From assembly GCA_905221605.1 (NCBI GenBank), contig CAJNDS010002081.1:244976-308975 (forward strand): a stretch of DNA of 64,000 nt, in the 5' to 3' direction. Source of the stretch: Symbiodinium natans (Eukaryota; Sar; Dinophyceae; Suessiales; Symbiodiniaceae). The position numbers and the translations under genes are program-made. The notes under the pieces were generated by a model. The model saw only the letters and a list, made by a program, of their open reading frames with translations, was not told where the DNA came from and searched no databases. Shown in pieces: positions 30,176 to 40,860 of the stretch. Within the stretch, counting starts at the first letter, position 1. Each line of letters starts with the position of its first letter.

Positions 30176-33080
30176 GAGAGCATTGGATAGCCATCAATTC
30201 TCACTCCAGTTTGGGAAGGGGCCCAAATCAAGGGCGGACTCTGTCATCTCAGTCCTCACACACGCTTTGCATGTTTTTGCCCCACCCATAGCCCAAAGGA
30301 GGCCGCTAGGTGGCGGCGCTCCCCCCTTCTTGATCACCTTCTTCCGTTATTGGACTAATCCTGTTGGCGCCGGGGGGAAACGTGTCTACAAATTTCACCA
30401 GCAGACCGTGGACTGTCCGCCCCCCCTTGGGGCGGCTCTCCTCTTCGGGGCGGGGGCCATGCGTGTAGAGAGAGAGAGCATGGCGGAGGCGGCGTTCTGT
30501 AATCATGCTATTCTACTAGCATAAGGGTTTAGGGTTTAGGGTTTAGGGTCTGCTGCAAGAAGAATTCTACGCAGGCTGGCCCAGCCTGCTCTGAGTCCTT
30601 CGCGTGGACCGCCCGCTGCAAAAGACCGCTCCTCAGGTCTCAGGATGTCGTGCCATCTCCGGTCCCGGACGGCCATCGGTTTGTGAATTTTGGGTTGAGG
30701 AGGTTTAGGGTTTAGGCTCTTAGGGTTTAGGTTTTAGGGGTTTGGGTTTTAGGGTTGGGGATTTGGGGGTTTTGGGCTTTTAGAGGAGGGGTTGCATCAC
30801 GAGGCCCTGAACCCTGAACCCTAAACCCTAAACCCCAAACCCTAAACCCTGAACCCTAAACCCTAAGCCCTATACCCTAAGTCCTAAACCCTAAGCCGCC
30901 CCACCTGGCTTCGGTGGACAACGCCTACGTTTTTTGAGGCTTCAAGGTGGCAGATTGCCTGCCTTCTTGGACTCTCGGGACGACATTCTAAGCGCCCCGA
31001 AGGCTCAGGGCTACTCTGGGGTCGGGCACTCAAGAATGTCTCTCAAAAAAGCACTCGGGGCTGGCACTCCAGGATTCTGGCAGAACGCTGGGTCCAGGGA
31101 TTCTCTGGGGATGCTCTTGTGTTTGGGCACTCCAGGCATTCGCTGGGGATGGTCTTGTGGCTGGGCACTCCACGGATTTTCTGGGGATACGCTGCATCGC
31201 ACTCCGACTGCTGGGCGCTGCAGGGGTTCTTTGGGGGATAGTCAAATGCAAGTCTCACACTTGCTTGCTTGCCTGCTCGGCCAATGCTGTTCTCCTGTGG
31301 CTTCTCGGGCAACTGCATTAGCTTTCGTGCCCGCCGTCCCCCCACAAGTTGAGGTGTTGAGGGTGATGCGTGTAGGTTCGCGGGTAGCTGTAAGTAGGGT
31401 TAAAAGTACCCGAAATAAGGTTGAATCCAGTTTTAACAATTGTTACCCCTACTTATAACCCCACTTCTAACTACCCATGAACCTTCAAGTAGCCCTAAAC
31501 CCTAAACCCTAAGCCCTAAGCCCTAAACCCTAAACCCTAACCCTAAACCCCAAACCCTAAACCCCAAACCCTGTAGGGTCCGTGTGGGGAGTCCGGTCTC
31601 TGAAGGCATCGCCGACTTCCGCTCGGCAGCCTTCACCGCTCCCTGGGAGGCTCGTCGACGTCCCACCCACTGCTCCTGGGCACTCTGGGCTCAGAGTGCT
31701 GCTAAGCCCTAAACCCTAAACCCTAAACCCTAAACCCTAAACCCTAAACCCTAAACCCTAAACCCTAAACCCTAAACCCTAAACCCTGAACCCTGAACCC
31801 TAAACCCGAAGCATGTGTGGGGTTTAGGGCCCTAAACCCTACACCTCATAGACCCTAAAGGTCCTAAACCCTACACCCCACAGACCCTAAACACGGCACC
31901 CTGAGCTCTAGATCTCCACACCCCTCAGCCACGCACGCCTGGTCTCAGCAGCCCCTAAACCCTAAACCCTAAACCCTAAACCCTAAACCCTAAACCCTAA
32001 GCCCTAAACCCTAAACCCTAAACCCTAAACCCTCAACCCTGAACCCTGAACCCTGAACCCTAAACCCTAAACCCTAAACCCGAAACCCTAAACCCTAAAC
32101 CCTAAGCCCTAAACCCTAAACCCTAAACCCTCCTGAGCTCAGGGACGACGCGCCGGCCTCCGACAGCCCGAGCGAGTCGACTGCAGAGGTGAGCCCGGGG
32201 CAAGCTCGCGGTTGGTTCGGTTGGGTTGGGATTCGTAACTAGCAGTCCTTAGTAGGGATTAGCGTGCCCCCCCCACGAGAATCCCTATGAAGGGCTGCGT
32301 GTATAAGGGGGAGCATCCCAAGGGAGGGGGTGTAGAGTCTGGGGGGTTTGTTTGGGGTTTAGGGGACTACTTGTAAACGCTTGCCCTCACAATCGATTCC
32401 CCTAAACCCTAAACCCTAAACCCTAAACCCTAAACCCTAAACCCTAAACCCTAAACCCTCACAATCGATTCCCCTTCATGGGTGTTTTTAAGCCTTTATC
32501 CGTGGCATGCGGTCACCTCGGGATAGAAGCTGCCGTGGCCGGCTTGGTGTTGCTGCAGCTCATTTCCTCTCGGAGTTGGGGTGCTCATAGAGGCCACGCT
32601 TCGACCCGAATCCCTCAGACCCGAACTCTTGAACTCCCCCCTAGAAGCCGGTACATTGACCAGAACCCCTAACCCCTAACCCCTAACCCCTAAACCCTAA
32701 ACCCTAAACCCGAAACCCGAAACCCTAAACCCTAAACCCTAAACCCTAAACCCTAAACCCTAAGCAATGAGACGCAGGCCGGACAGGCGAACTCCGCTGC
32801 CCTGGCCAAGATGGCCAAGCTGGTGACGCAGGACAGGGCCCCCCTACTACCCGGGCCGCTGATGCCTTGGACACCCTCAAAAGGGAGATTTCCGAAAGAA
32901 GGGTACCCCCTTTTATACCGCAAAATGCTAGATCTAAGAGAGCCCCAAAAAGGGTACCCCCCCCCCCCCCCCTGTTTTCGTAAACTACCGCCCCGAAGAT
33001 CCCAGCAAGGCCGATGAGACGCCTGCGCCTGCCTGGGTGTGGCCCTCAACGGGAGCGATTCTTGGGGATTCATGAGGGGC
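27662..33080 (+). CDS. Unassigned exon-like blocks upstream of the phosphatase
   Basis: Several GC-rich + strand blocks begin after AG and look coded, but I cannot name the protein: 27662-27846 (ILDIWEELLGGLKSMLSS, stop TAG); 28286-28385 (IWAHAGWDEVLFLHEAEGG); 28579-28636 (EETSDGFVTERRAAWVATR); 30303-30410 (FLITFFRYWTNPVGAGGKR); 31573-31705 (EGIADFRSAAFTAPWEA); 32139-32189 (DDAPASDSPSESTAE followed by a GTGAGC donor); 32779-32840 (AGQANSAALAKMAKLVTQD); 33005-33072 (EDPSKADETPAPAWVW). The last four are low-complexity and Pro/Ser/acidic. They could be the N-terminal region of the phosphatase that follows; that is inference from position only. Confidence 0.35.
28440..28500. repeat. CCCTAAA array
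   Basis: About eight units directly before the exon-like block at 28579. Three TTTAGGG units follow that block at 28659-28678, giving the usual arm polarity. Confidence 0.88.
29545..30180. repeat. Polypurine tract: (GA)n, (GAA)n, (GAGA)n
   Basis: A ~290-bp GAA trinucleotide array at 29585-29872 is flanked by GA/GAGAGAGC tracts up to 30180, leaving about 600 bp almost free of pyrimidines on the + strand. The Glu/Arg and Leu/Phe/Ser open frames on both strands are translations of this repeat. Confidence 0.95.
31375..31494. mobile_element. MITE-like element, family 3 copy
   Basis: Left GTAGGTTCGCGGGTAGCTGTAA pairs with the right AACTACCCATGAACCTTCAA. Internal AAGTAGGGTTAAAAGTACCC matches the other copies. 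It is followed at once by CCCTAAA repeats. Confidence 0.65.
31500..32130. repeat. Cluster of CCCTAAA arrays
   Basis: Three arrays (31494-31572, 31706-31812, 31955-32130) with CCCTGAA, CCCTCAA and CCCTAAG variants stand before the exon-like blocks at 31573, about 31905 and 32139. Acceptors lie just 3' of each array. Confidence 0.9.
32230..32322. mobile_element. MITE-like element, family 1 copy
   Basis: AACTAGCAGTCCTTAGTAGGG on the left and ATCCCTATGAAGGGCTGCGT then GTATAAGGGGGAGCATCCCA on the right. It lies 40 bp after the GTGAGC donor at 32190, within the intron. Confidence 0.7.
32384..32475. repeat. CCCTAAA array bracketed by perfect 20-bp direct repeats
   Basis: CCCTCACAATCGATTCCCCT occurs at 32384-32403 and again, identical, at 32456-32475. 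Between them stand about seven CCCTAAA units and nothing else. Confidence 0.95.
32885..32990. mobile_element. MITE-like element, family 2 copy
   Basis: GAGATTTCCGAAAGAAGGGTAC on the left (given in part) and TGTTTTCGTAAACTACCGCC on the right, with two GGTACCC blocks between. It sits between exon-like blocks 32779 and 33005. Confidence 0.6.
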
Positions 33081-33289
33081 TTTTCGGGGGGTGATGCCAA
33101 AGGGTCCGGGTTTTAGAGCTTAGGGGTCCAGATGGATCCATGGTACTCGTGGAGTCATGCTGTTTGGGTTTAAGGCCAAAACCTTCCCATGAAGCAGCTT
33201 GCCCAAACTGAGCTGTGCTGAAGTGGCAGCTCCTGAAGTGCCTCGAACACCAGCAGTGTTGGGCGTACGTATGGCTTCTGCACACATAC

Positions 33290-33500
33290 ATGTATGTATG
33301 TGTGTATATATATATATATGTATATGTATAATATGTACATACATACGCATATACACACGCGTGTATATATACATATAATTGTATATTTATATACATACAT
33401 ATGTGTGTGTACTTGTGTCTTTTGTTTGTTTCTCTCTCTCTCTCTCACTCTGTCTTCCTCCCTCACGCACGCTCTGTTTCGCTCTCTCTTTCCATCCCTC
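33290..33500. repeat. TA/TG and (TC)n microsatellites
   Basis: TATATATG- and ATACAT-rich tract to about 33410, then TCTCTC/TCACTC up to the TCTTAG acceptor at 33501-33504. The pyrimidine tract may serve as the polypyrimidine tract of that acceptor. Confidence 0.9.
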
Positions 33501-33504
33501 TTAG

Positions 33505-36178
33505 CTGACACTCTGATTAAGGTGCCTCCGCAACCCTCGCGGCAACGGCCCTTGCCGCAATCGAGGCTCCCGTTGCTCCCGCCGCAGGAGACGATCTCAC
33601 AAGGGTTGCCGCAGCTTTCAAGTTGGGATCGCCATTGTGTCGCCAGTGCAGCACAGCAGGAGCCGAATTTTCGCGGCAAGAAGACTTTAGTGTTGGACTT
33701 GGACGAGACGCTTGTCTGGGCCACAGGGTTTCGATGTCCAGGTCTCTTTTGTCTCAGCACCCTTGGCTTTGGCACTCATGAGCGCGTCTGCTCGCGAAGG
33801 GGATGCTCAGCTCAGCTTAGGTGCACAGTTCCTTCACCCCGGTCACTTGTGATTTGGTCCTCTCCTTGGGATCCGGCAGTCGCCATGCGAGATGCAGCCT
33901 TTCCCCACATTTGGGTGGCTGTCAAAATTCCACCCAGATGTACGGTTTGAGGGTTGGGGCTCGCAACGCAATTGTCCGGCATCGGTGTTGCGATTCTGGT
34001 GGCCGTCCTCGGTTTTAGGTCATCCTGGAGAGAGCTGTTGCGACTTTCCCAGGTGCTCAGTGTGTTCCTGGGCACCGAAGAGCACAAGGCCACAACGCAC
34101 AGAATGCCACAGTCTAGGTTGGAGGGTGCAATTGCAACTTCCTCGTTCTTCTCCAACAGGTCTACGTGCGAAAGCGGCCGGGCGTTGATGAGTTTCTTAA
34201 GGCCGTTGCCAAGCTGTATGAGGCCTGTTTGCTCGTGGCTTGCGGCTGCGAAGAGTTTGGTGATTCTTGCATTTTTCTTTCCAGCGCATAGCTGCTCCCT
34301 GCAGTCATGTTGCCTGCATGTGTCCACCTTTCACGAGGTGGCCATTTTCACCGCTTCTACTTCGCTGTACGCGGTGCGCAGCCTGCAGAAATCCGCTGCG
34401 CATGCCAGCATGATGGAAAGCATCTGAGAGTGTGCGCCCCCGTCCGAGAACGCTTTGCTGGATGTGCTGGACCAGCGTGGATGGATTCAACACAGGCCAG
34501 CTGCACTGCCTCGGTGCAATCTCTTCTGAGCATTTGGCTGCATGGAGAGTCATGTGCCTGTTGTTGGTCGGGATAGCCTGCATCCAGCCATGTGAGAACA
34601 TGGAAGGCTTTTCCGCGAAGCCTGCACCAGATACAAGGAGGGCTATGTCAAGGACATCTCATGTAAATGTCTCCTGTAAGTGAGTGCGGACATCGTACCG
34701 CGTAGGACAAGCAATGACGCAAGCCATGCCTTCAGATGCCAGAAGGTCGCACGCTGGCTGTCCAGCCGCGTGAAATGACCGGGTAGGCTCAGCCACAGAA
34801 AAATGTCTGAGCAACGGTCGAACGAAGCTAAAACTTCCTTGACACGTCCATGTGGTTCGCTCAAACAGTCGGGAAAAGTTGCAACGGTATTTGTATGTTT
34901 CCGCATGCTGTCCAGAACAGTCTGGATATGGGCACCGGTCGACATCATTGTTGATTACTGTCATTGCTCCCATGACTGTTGACATTCCCATTTCGATGTT
35001 AGCTAGTATAACTACCCATCCGACGACGATGACGACTGCGACTCTGACTGCTGTTTTCCTGGTGACATGGCAGTTGCTCTTGTTGCTTTCGCTCTTACAT
35101 TTTGCCTTCCTGATCTTTGGTAGCCCGCTGATACCCTTTTGCCCTTTTTGAGCTTGGGCTTTCTGTAGCGAAAGTAACCAACATCAGGTCATGAACCAGA
35201 TGGGGTATTTGATGGTACTTGAGGGGTCATGGGTAGCTATATGTGGGGAAATAGGATAAGTAGGGTAACTAGAGTTATAGCTGGTTAGCACCTTATTTAG
35301 GTGCTCATAGCCCTAGTCATAGCTACCCATGAACCTCCAAGTTACCCTCTTGTTGTGATAGAGTTGTGGGGCTACTCCAAGGATCTCACAGTTCGATTTC
35401 TTTGCCAAGCGTGAAGGACCTGTCGCTCTTGGGGCGCAACCTGAACGATGTCGTCCTCAGCGTGTCTTTTTGGGGCTTCTGCTTGAGGTTCACGGGTGGA
35501 TATAAGTGGGGTTGTAAGTAGGGTAAGTATAGCTATAACTGGTTAGAACCTTCTTTAGGGTTCTTATCACCCGACTTAGAACCTCCAAGTGGGGTTTTAC
35601 GGCTGTAAGGTTTAGGGATGTCTCGAACTGTGCATGATGGCATATGATGCTGTGCCAGGTGATCATCGTTGACAACATGTCTGGGCCCAGCAAGAGATCG
35701 GTACGTGTCGTGTCTTCCACACTCAGCAGCTATGTGGTCGTCCCTCCCTTCGGCCCCTGTGTTTTTTCACATCTGACAACACCTGCCAAATGCATAAGCC
35801 TGGATGGTCGCCCACTGCGGCCTAGTCAAGAGCAATCGGCTGCAGCTTGGATTTGGGTGGTGTCTCATGCAGCAAAGGCCATGCATTGGGTGCGTTCACA
35901 GCAGCTGCCGTGCATCCGGCATGTCAAGAACCATCCACGCCTTTTGCTCAGGCCAGTCTGCTACGCGTTGCAGCCGGAGAATGCCATTCCCATACGAACG
36001 CCTCGCCAGCACGAGTTCTTTTGATGGCCCGTAAGCAGTTCTTATTGGGGTTTAGGGTTTAGGGTTTAGGGTTTAGGGTTTAGGGTTTAGGGTTCAGATG
36101 TGTGCTTGGCAACGATGCCAAGCAGGTGGAAGCACGATCCCGAAGACACGGAGCTGATGGACCTGTTGCCTCGTCCTG
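33505..36178 (+). CDS. FCP1/SCP-type CTD-like phosphatase (DLDETL)
   Basis: HAD-family serine phosphatase of the FCP1-homology (NLI-interacting/SCP-Dullard) group, which removes phosphate from RNA polymerase II CTD or SMAD-like substrates in other eukaryotes. Exons: 33505-~33710 (Pro/Gln-rich, then KKTLVLDLDETL, with the nucleophile Asp and the general acid two residues on); ~33885-33944 (FPHIWVAVKIPPRCT); 34160-34222 (VYVRKRPGVDEFLKAVAKLY, GC donor); 34338-34373 (VAIFTASTSLYA, 36 nt); 34449-34495 (ALLDVLDQRGWIQH, GC donor); 34607 to ~34650 (LFREACTRYKEGYVK); 35417-35449 (DLSLLGRNLND); 35659-35700 (VIIVDN, the HAD motif-4 Asp); ~35957-35999 (CYALQPENAIPI); 36126-36178 (WKHDPEDTELMDLLP). Phases join correctly at most junctions. 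The N-terminus and last exon are open. This is one of the best supported genes here. Confidence 0.92.
35205..35345. mobile_element. MITE-like element, family 3 copy
   Basis: ACTTGAGGGGTCATGGGTAGC on the left (given in part) pairs with the right AGCTACCCATGAACCTCCAA. Internal GGATAAGTAGGGTAACTAG, ACCTTATTTAGGTGCTCAT. It lies in the phosphatase intron between the exons ending at ~34650 and starting at 35417. Confidence 0.7.
35482..35598. mobile_element. MITE-like element, family 3 copy
   Basis: CTTGAGGTTCACGGGTGGAT on the left; right end ACTTAGAACCTCCAAGTGGGG. The interior GTAAGTAGGGTAAGTATAGC and ACCTTCTTTAGGGTTCTTA matches the copy at 35205. It lies in the very next intron of the same gene. 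Confidence 0.65.
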
Positions 36179-36462
36179 AGACATCCGTGGTGCCAGATGC
36201 CAATCTGGAGGGCCATCCCTTGGGCTTTGTGGTTTGGGTTTAGGGTTTAGGGTTTAGGGTTTAGGGGTTTAGGGTTTAGGGTTTAGGGTTTAGGGTTTAG
36301 GGGTTAGGGTTTGGGGGTTTAGGGTTTAGGGTTTAGGGTTTAGGGTTTAGGGTTTAGGGTTTAGGGGTTTAGGGTTTAGGGTTTAGGGTTTAGGGGTTAG
36401 GGTTTGGGGGTTTAGGGTTTAGGGTTTAGGGTTTAGGGGTTGGGGTTTAGGGTTTAGGTTTT
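36043..36462. repeat. TTTAGGG arrays around the last phosphatase exon
   Basis: TTTAGGG units at 36050-36095 before the exon 36126-36178 and at 36236-36462 after it. The second is compound, with TTAGGGG and TTTGGGGG variants repeating in a ~70-bp higher-order pattern. Confidence 0.9.
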
Positions 36463-36849
36463 CCGACAGAGCGCGCATGTGCTCGAGGCCCATCCTGCTG
36501 TCTCTGGCGCACGTGGCACTCCGGACATGGCTTGTTTGGTCTCATGTCATTACATGTGTTTTTGGCACTTCATTTTTATGCGATGTTTTCCATTTACTAT
36601 CATTTCAGGAGGGGTTTGGAGGAGCTGCAACGAAGCTCAGGGTAGCACTCACAGTTCGGGATCACAAAATTATAATCCCTTTTAAAGGACCGTTAGTACA
36701 AGGGGACCATCCCTAGGCACGTCCCAGGTGGGCATTGCTTGGTGCTTCGGACAGGGTAGAGAGCCCAAGGCCCCTAAAAGAAGGAGTATGCCTTATGCAG
36801 CTGATTACAAGGAACCTTTCTCATTATCCCATTACATGCATATAGTTCA

Positions 36850-36945
36850 GGGCACATGGGTAGTTTCCTAAATTCGGGTACCTTCTGGGTACCCAGAAGA
36901 TGGCCGGCACTTTCAGAAAGGGGATCCCCAAACAGGGACCCCGTT
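36850..36945. mobile_element. MITE-like element, family 2 copy (diverged)
   Basis: GGGTAGTTTCCTAAATTCGGG and GGTACCTTCTGGGTACCC on the left, AGGGGATCCCCAAACAGGG on the right. It stands directly before the acceptor of the exon at 36962. Confidence 0.45.
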
Positions 36946-36961
36946 GAGTTCCGCAAGCCAG

Positions 36962-39900
36962 GAAGAGATTCCGCGCATGTTGAAGGAGATACTGGCCTAC
37001 GAAGCCAGCGAAGTCGGGTCCTCATTTTTGAATCAGGGTTTAGGGTTTAGGGTTTAGGGATGTAAGTTGAAAAATGCCCCCAAGGGACGCCCTCCCCCCC
37101 CCCCCCCCCCCCCCCACCCCCAACAAAAAGGGACCAGAGACTTCTGTACAAAGAGGGACCATCATGTGGAGGTCTCGCAGTGTGTCCTGAGATCTTGCCC
37201 TTGCCATGTTGGCGCTGAAGTCGGCCCCCTCAACGGCTGACATGTAAGACCACGTGACGCTATAACTTTGTCATAGTTAGGAATATAAATGTAAAATTTT
37301 AATATTATCCCAGCAATGAACAAGATAAGATTTTCCCTACTGCAGCAGCCGCCCTGCCCGAGTGCCCAACACACTTTCAGTGTGGGCTTCTCTGCGCTGA
37401 GGACGATGCCGATGAGGCCGGTGCCGGGTAGTGCCGGGTAGTGCCGGGTAGGCTGACGGCCTGCAAATCTGCGGTGTGACTTGCCCATCTTGAGGGCAAC
37501 CAAAACCTAAACCCGAAACCCGAAACCCGAAACCCTAAACCCTAAACCCTCAACCCTAAACCCTAAATGATCCTGCGCAAGATGAGCTCCCTACCCAATG
37601 CGGCATGCACCCAGTGTTTGAAGCAGCTATTTGGGGAAAAATAGACCCCTAAACCAACAATGAGCAAGTCCCCGCGCCGAATGCTTTTTCGGCCAGTTCG
37701 TTCAACGTCTGCTCTCGTAAGTGTGAAGCGGGTACACCCGACATCCCGCAGCAGCTCGGTGCCCAGTCTCGAGGCATCTCGCAGGCATCAGAAGACGTCT
37801 CAGAGCAAAGACTACCTTAAACCCTAAACCCTAAACCCTAAACCCGAAACCCTAAACCCTAAACCCTAAACCCGAAACCCTAAACCCTAAACCCTAAAGC
37901 ATCTCCTGCATGTCCCCAGACATCTCAGCATGCCTCGATGGCATGATGCATGAAGTTTAGGTAGGCCCTGGGGATACTTGTTGCTTTTCCATTTTTCTTA
38001 GGGTTTAGGGTTTAGGGTTTAGAGTTTAGGGTTTAGGGTTGAGCGGCCTGAGTGGCCAGAGCGGCTTCAGCGGCCTCAGCGGCCTGAGCGGGCTCAGCGG
38101 CCTGAGTGGGCTCAGCGGCTTCAGCGGCCTCAGCGCCCTCAGCGCCCTCAGCGGGCTCAGCGGCCTGAGCGGCCTGAGCGGGGGCAGCGGGCTCAGCGGC
38201 CTGAGCGGCTCGGCGGGCTCAGCGGCCTCAGCGGGCTCAGCGGGCTCGCGTGCTGAATTTTGTGGCTGCCGGACAATTCTCATCGAAACTTTTGTGAAGC
38301 TTGATAAACTAGGCCGCCTAAGCCTGTAAGACCTCAGTTGAACCCCACATGCTCGAGATTAGACACTGCTTTCAAATGTGAGAGGCGATGGCATTGGGTA
38401 TTGCTTTGGAAAACCATTGCGCACTGGATCTCAGAGTGAACCTGGCCTCAACAAGGGGAACTTTTTTGGGGGGTATCGCTGGGTCCGCAAAAAATCTGCT
38501 TGCTTTTCATCAGACTCACATGACATCGGCCTCGTCAATGAATTCTGTGGCCCGACACCTGACCTGAGCTTTTCGACCTTCGGTTCCTTGTTCTGCCTCC
38601 GAGTAACCCGTATCAATTACGTTGCCTTTCGCGGGCCAGTGTAAACCCCAGACGCCGTAGGAGGTCTCCAGTCCCGAAGGGAAACCTGCCCTTCGAGAAG
38701 AATGTTGCCATGGTGCAAGTACCACCCCCCCCTCCCCCCTTGCGGCCTTCGAGGCGTGGACCTTTCTTTGTGGAAGCCTACACGCGGGCTCTTGTAGGAT
38801 CAGGCCTTTGAAAGATGAATCCCCACAATATTTAAGAGCCTCCGGCTCAAGCCGCCGACCCCGCTGGAGCATAGTTGAAAGGTTTAAACGCGCTCGTCAG
38901 CTCAAAGGATCCAAAAGTTGATTTGCTTGAGCCTCTGTGAAACGTTGGGGGGGGGGGGGAGTAGCACCAGGACCCAAACAGGAGCTGAAGCCAGCTTGGG
39001 CAGGGCAGCCCCATCAATTGTTGAACAGGCCAAGCCCACACCAACCTTTTCACCCCCATCCAACACGCCGCCAGGGTCGGCGGACCTTACACCCTAAACC
39101 CTAAACCCTAAGCCCTAAGCCGTAAACCCTAAGCCCTAAGCCGTAAACCCTAAGCCCTAAGCCCTAAACCCTAAGCCCCAAACCCTAAACCCTAAACCCT
39201 AAACCCAAAAACGAGACGACTCTTGGATGCCGGCGCAGATCACCTCTTTGCTCAGAAGCCAGTAGACGGGTCGGATCATTATGGCAGGACCTGGACGCTC
39301 CATGCCAAAATGCTTTAGAGTCCGGCCTGGCCTTGTGAGCTCTCCTGTTTCACCACCAAGTCCAGAGAGCCCAATACCCCTTAACTAAGGAATATTCCTT
39401 AAACTAGAAAAAGGATCCCTTTTTAAGGAGTTTTTAAGGTTTTAAGCTATATTCCTTACTTACGGGGTTTTGGGCTCTCTGGGAAGTCCAAGAAAGAAAC
39501 ACCGGATGGCAAGCTCAATGGCTTGCGGCAAGCTGAATGGCTTGCAGGCTTCGTTCCCATTTTTCTTTTGGAGGCTAGGTAGGCTCACCGGCGTGACCTC
39601 AGATGCCGCTTCGATGTTCAATCTCAACTACTTTCAGCCTCAGTTCGTATCCCTAAACCCTAAACCCTAAACCCCAAACCCCAAATTCCCAAAACTGGGT
39701 TTGTTGAGGTCGGGGTCGGACCCTAGGCATGTCCCCGCTGCGCAGCAGCGCCCATGGGCCGAAGTTCGGGAGATCGCCGCTTGCTCGAGGCTGCTGCTGG
39801 CGGGCTCAACGCAAGAGCCATGCACATGGCGGACAAGTCTGTCGAACTCTGGCGATCCCCCGGCGGTGTCAAAAAAGGGACTCTTGAGACCCTAACCCTA

Positions 39901-40860
39901 AACCCTAAACCCTAAACCCTAAACCCTAAACCCTAAACCCTAAACCCTAAACCCTAAACCCTAAACCCTAAACCCTAAACCCTAAACCCTAAACCCTAAA
40001 CCCTAAACCCTAAACCCTAAGCCCTAAGCCCTAAACCCTAAACCCTAAACCCTAGACCCTAAACCCCAGGAAGGGACCCTCAGGGCCCAGAGCATGTCAA
40101 GGCAGCTGCAGATTAGAGGTTTCAGTTAGTGGCATATTGCATTCTCTGGGTTGTTCATCTCACATCGCCCGCGTTGCCGAGAGCTGCCAAGTAACAGGGA
40201 GTTAGCCTCGAACCAGAAATCAGGAGGAGTAGTGAGCCCGAGCCCAACAACACAAGGTAGGCCGACACCTGAGCATGAGAGACATTTGTCCTAAACCCGA
40301 AACCCTAAACACTAAACCCTAAACCCAAAACTCTAAACCCGAAACCCTAAACTGTTTCAGCCATGGCTCGTGATGTCGGAGGCGCCTCCAAGACAATCTG
40401 CCTACGTCTAATGTCCAGGGTCCAAACTCTACAATGTGGAGGGTTTAGGGTTTAGGGTTTAGGGTGGGTATTCCCGAACATAGGGGGCACCCCTATTTGA
40501 TACCCCAAATAGAATAGAAGCCGCTGACAGGGACCCCCCCCCCCCCCCCCCACGAAAAAAGTGTTTTCGGAAACCCCCATACTGCACCCTAAACCCTAAG
40601 CCCTAAACCCTAAACCCTAAACCCTAAACCCTAAACCCTAAACCCTAAACCCTAAACCCTAACCCTAAACCCTAAAAACCCTAAACCCTAAAACCTAAAC
40701 CCCTAACCCCTAACCCCCAAACCGTAAACCCTAAACCCTAAACGCCGACGGACGGCTGGAGACTCGCTTTCCGCTTTGTCAGGATCCAGCGGCAATCCGA
40801 GATGACGGCCGCTCTCGAGCCGCTCAGGCTCGGCTCCCTTTTGTGCCAATCTGTTGCCAC
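36962..40860 (+). CDS. Exon-like blocks between phosphatase and coiled-coil gene
   Basis: Unassigned + strand blocks: 36962-37017 (EEIPRMLKEILAYEASEVG), 37381-37420 (CGLLCAEDDADEA), 37671-37820 (basic Ser/Arg-rich, MSKSPRRMLFRPVRSTSALV), 39216-39318 (LLDAGADHLFAQKPVDG, ankyrin-like wording but a single unit, stop TAG), 39486-39560 (KSKKETPDGKLNGLRQAEWL) and 40783-40860 (IQRQSEMTAALEPLRLGSLL, GTAGGC donor). They may form the 5' part of the coiled-coil gene or a separate one; I see no domain that decides it. Confidence 0.35.
37262..37324. mobile_element. Short TIR element, family 5 copy
   Basis: TTTGTCATAGTTAGGAATAT on the left and AATATTATCCCAGCAATGAAC on the right (one base dropped here). 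The same ends recur at 60856-60990 inside the transporter gene. Left GTCATAGTTRGG is roughly inverted to right CCCARCMATGAAC. Confidence 0.45.
38040..38252. repeat. 9-bp minisatellite AGCGGCCTG/CTCAGCGGC
   Basis: About 23 imperfect 9-mers. One frame reads Gly-Leu-Ser-Gly repeats and the other strand reads Pro-Leu repeats. It directly follows a TTTAGGG array (38000-38038), so it is more likely intronic satellite than a collagen-like gene. Confidence 0.85.
39065..39215. repeat. CCCTAAA/CCCTAAG array
   Basis: A mixed array with CCGTAAA and CCCTAAG variants in a partly regular alternation. It stands before the exon-like block at 39216. Confidence 0.88.
39358..39490. mobile_element. MITE with 34-bp TIRs and 7-bp target duplication
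   Basis: AAGTCCA at 39358-39364 is repeated at 39484-39490. Inside, CCAGAGAGCCCAA...TAAGGAATAT on the left is the near-perfect inverted complement (31 of 34) of ATATTCCTTA...TTGGGCTCTCTGG on the right. About 120 bp, non-coding. Removing it with one AAGTCCA would restore a continuous frame (…TTKSKKETPDG), which fits an insertion into coding sequence or creation of an intron. Confidence 0.85.
39886..40072. repeat. Long CCCTAAA array
   Basis: About 26 units with a few CCCTAAG/CCCTAGA variants, before an exon-like block starting GAAGGGACCC at about 40072. Confidence 0.93.
40469..40586. mobile_element. MITE-like element, family 2 copy
   Basis: GGGTATTCCCGAACATAGGG on the left, TGTTTTCGGAAACCCCCATA on the right, with a C-run in the middle. 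A TTTAGGG array precedes it and a CCCTAAA array follows, so it sits at the centre of an intron with complementary arms. Confidence 0.6.

Noticed and set aside
29368-30231. 287-aa minus-strand Leu/Ser-rich frame and plus-strand Glu/Arg-rich frame
   Set aside because: Both are translations of the GAA/GA polypurine tract.
33294-33504. N-terminal extension of the phosphatase reading [12 protein letters not shown]
   Set aside because: Microsatellite and pyrimidine tract preceding the TCTTAG acceptor; the exon starts at 33505.
38026-38329. Gly-Leu-Ser collagen-like frame
   Set aside because: A 9-bp minisatellite next to a TTTAGGG array, open on both strands, with no flanking domain.
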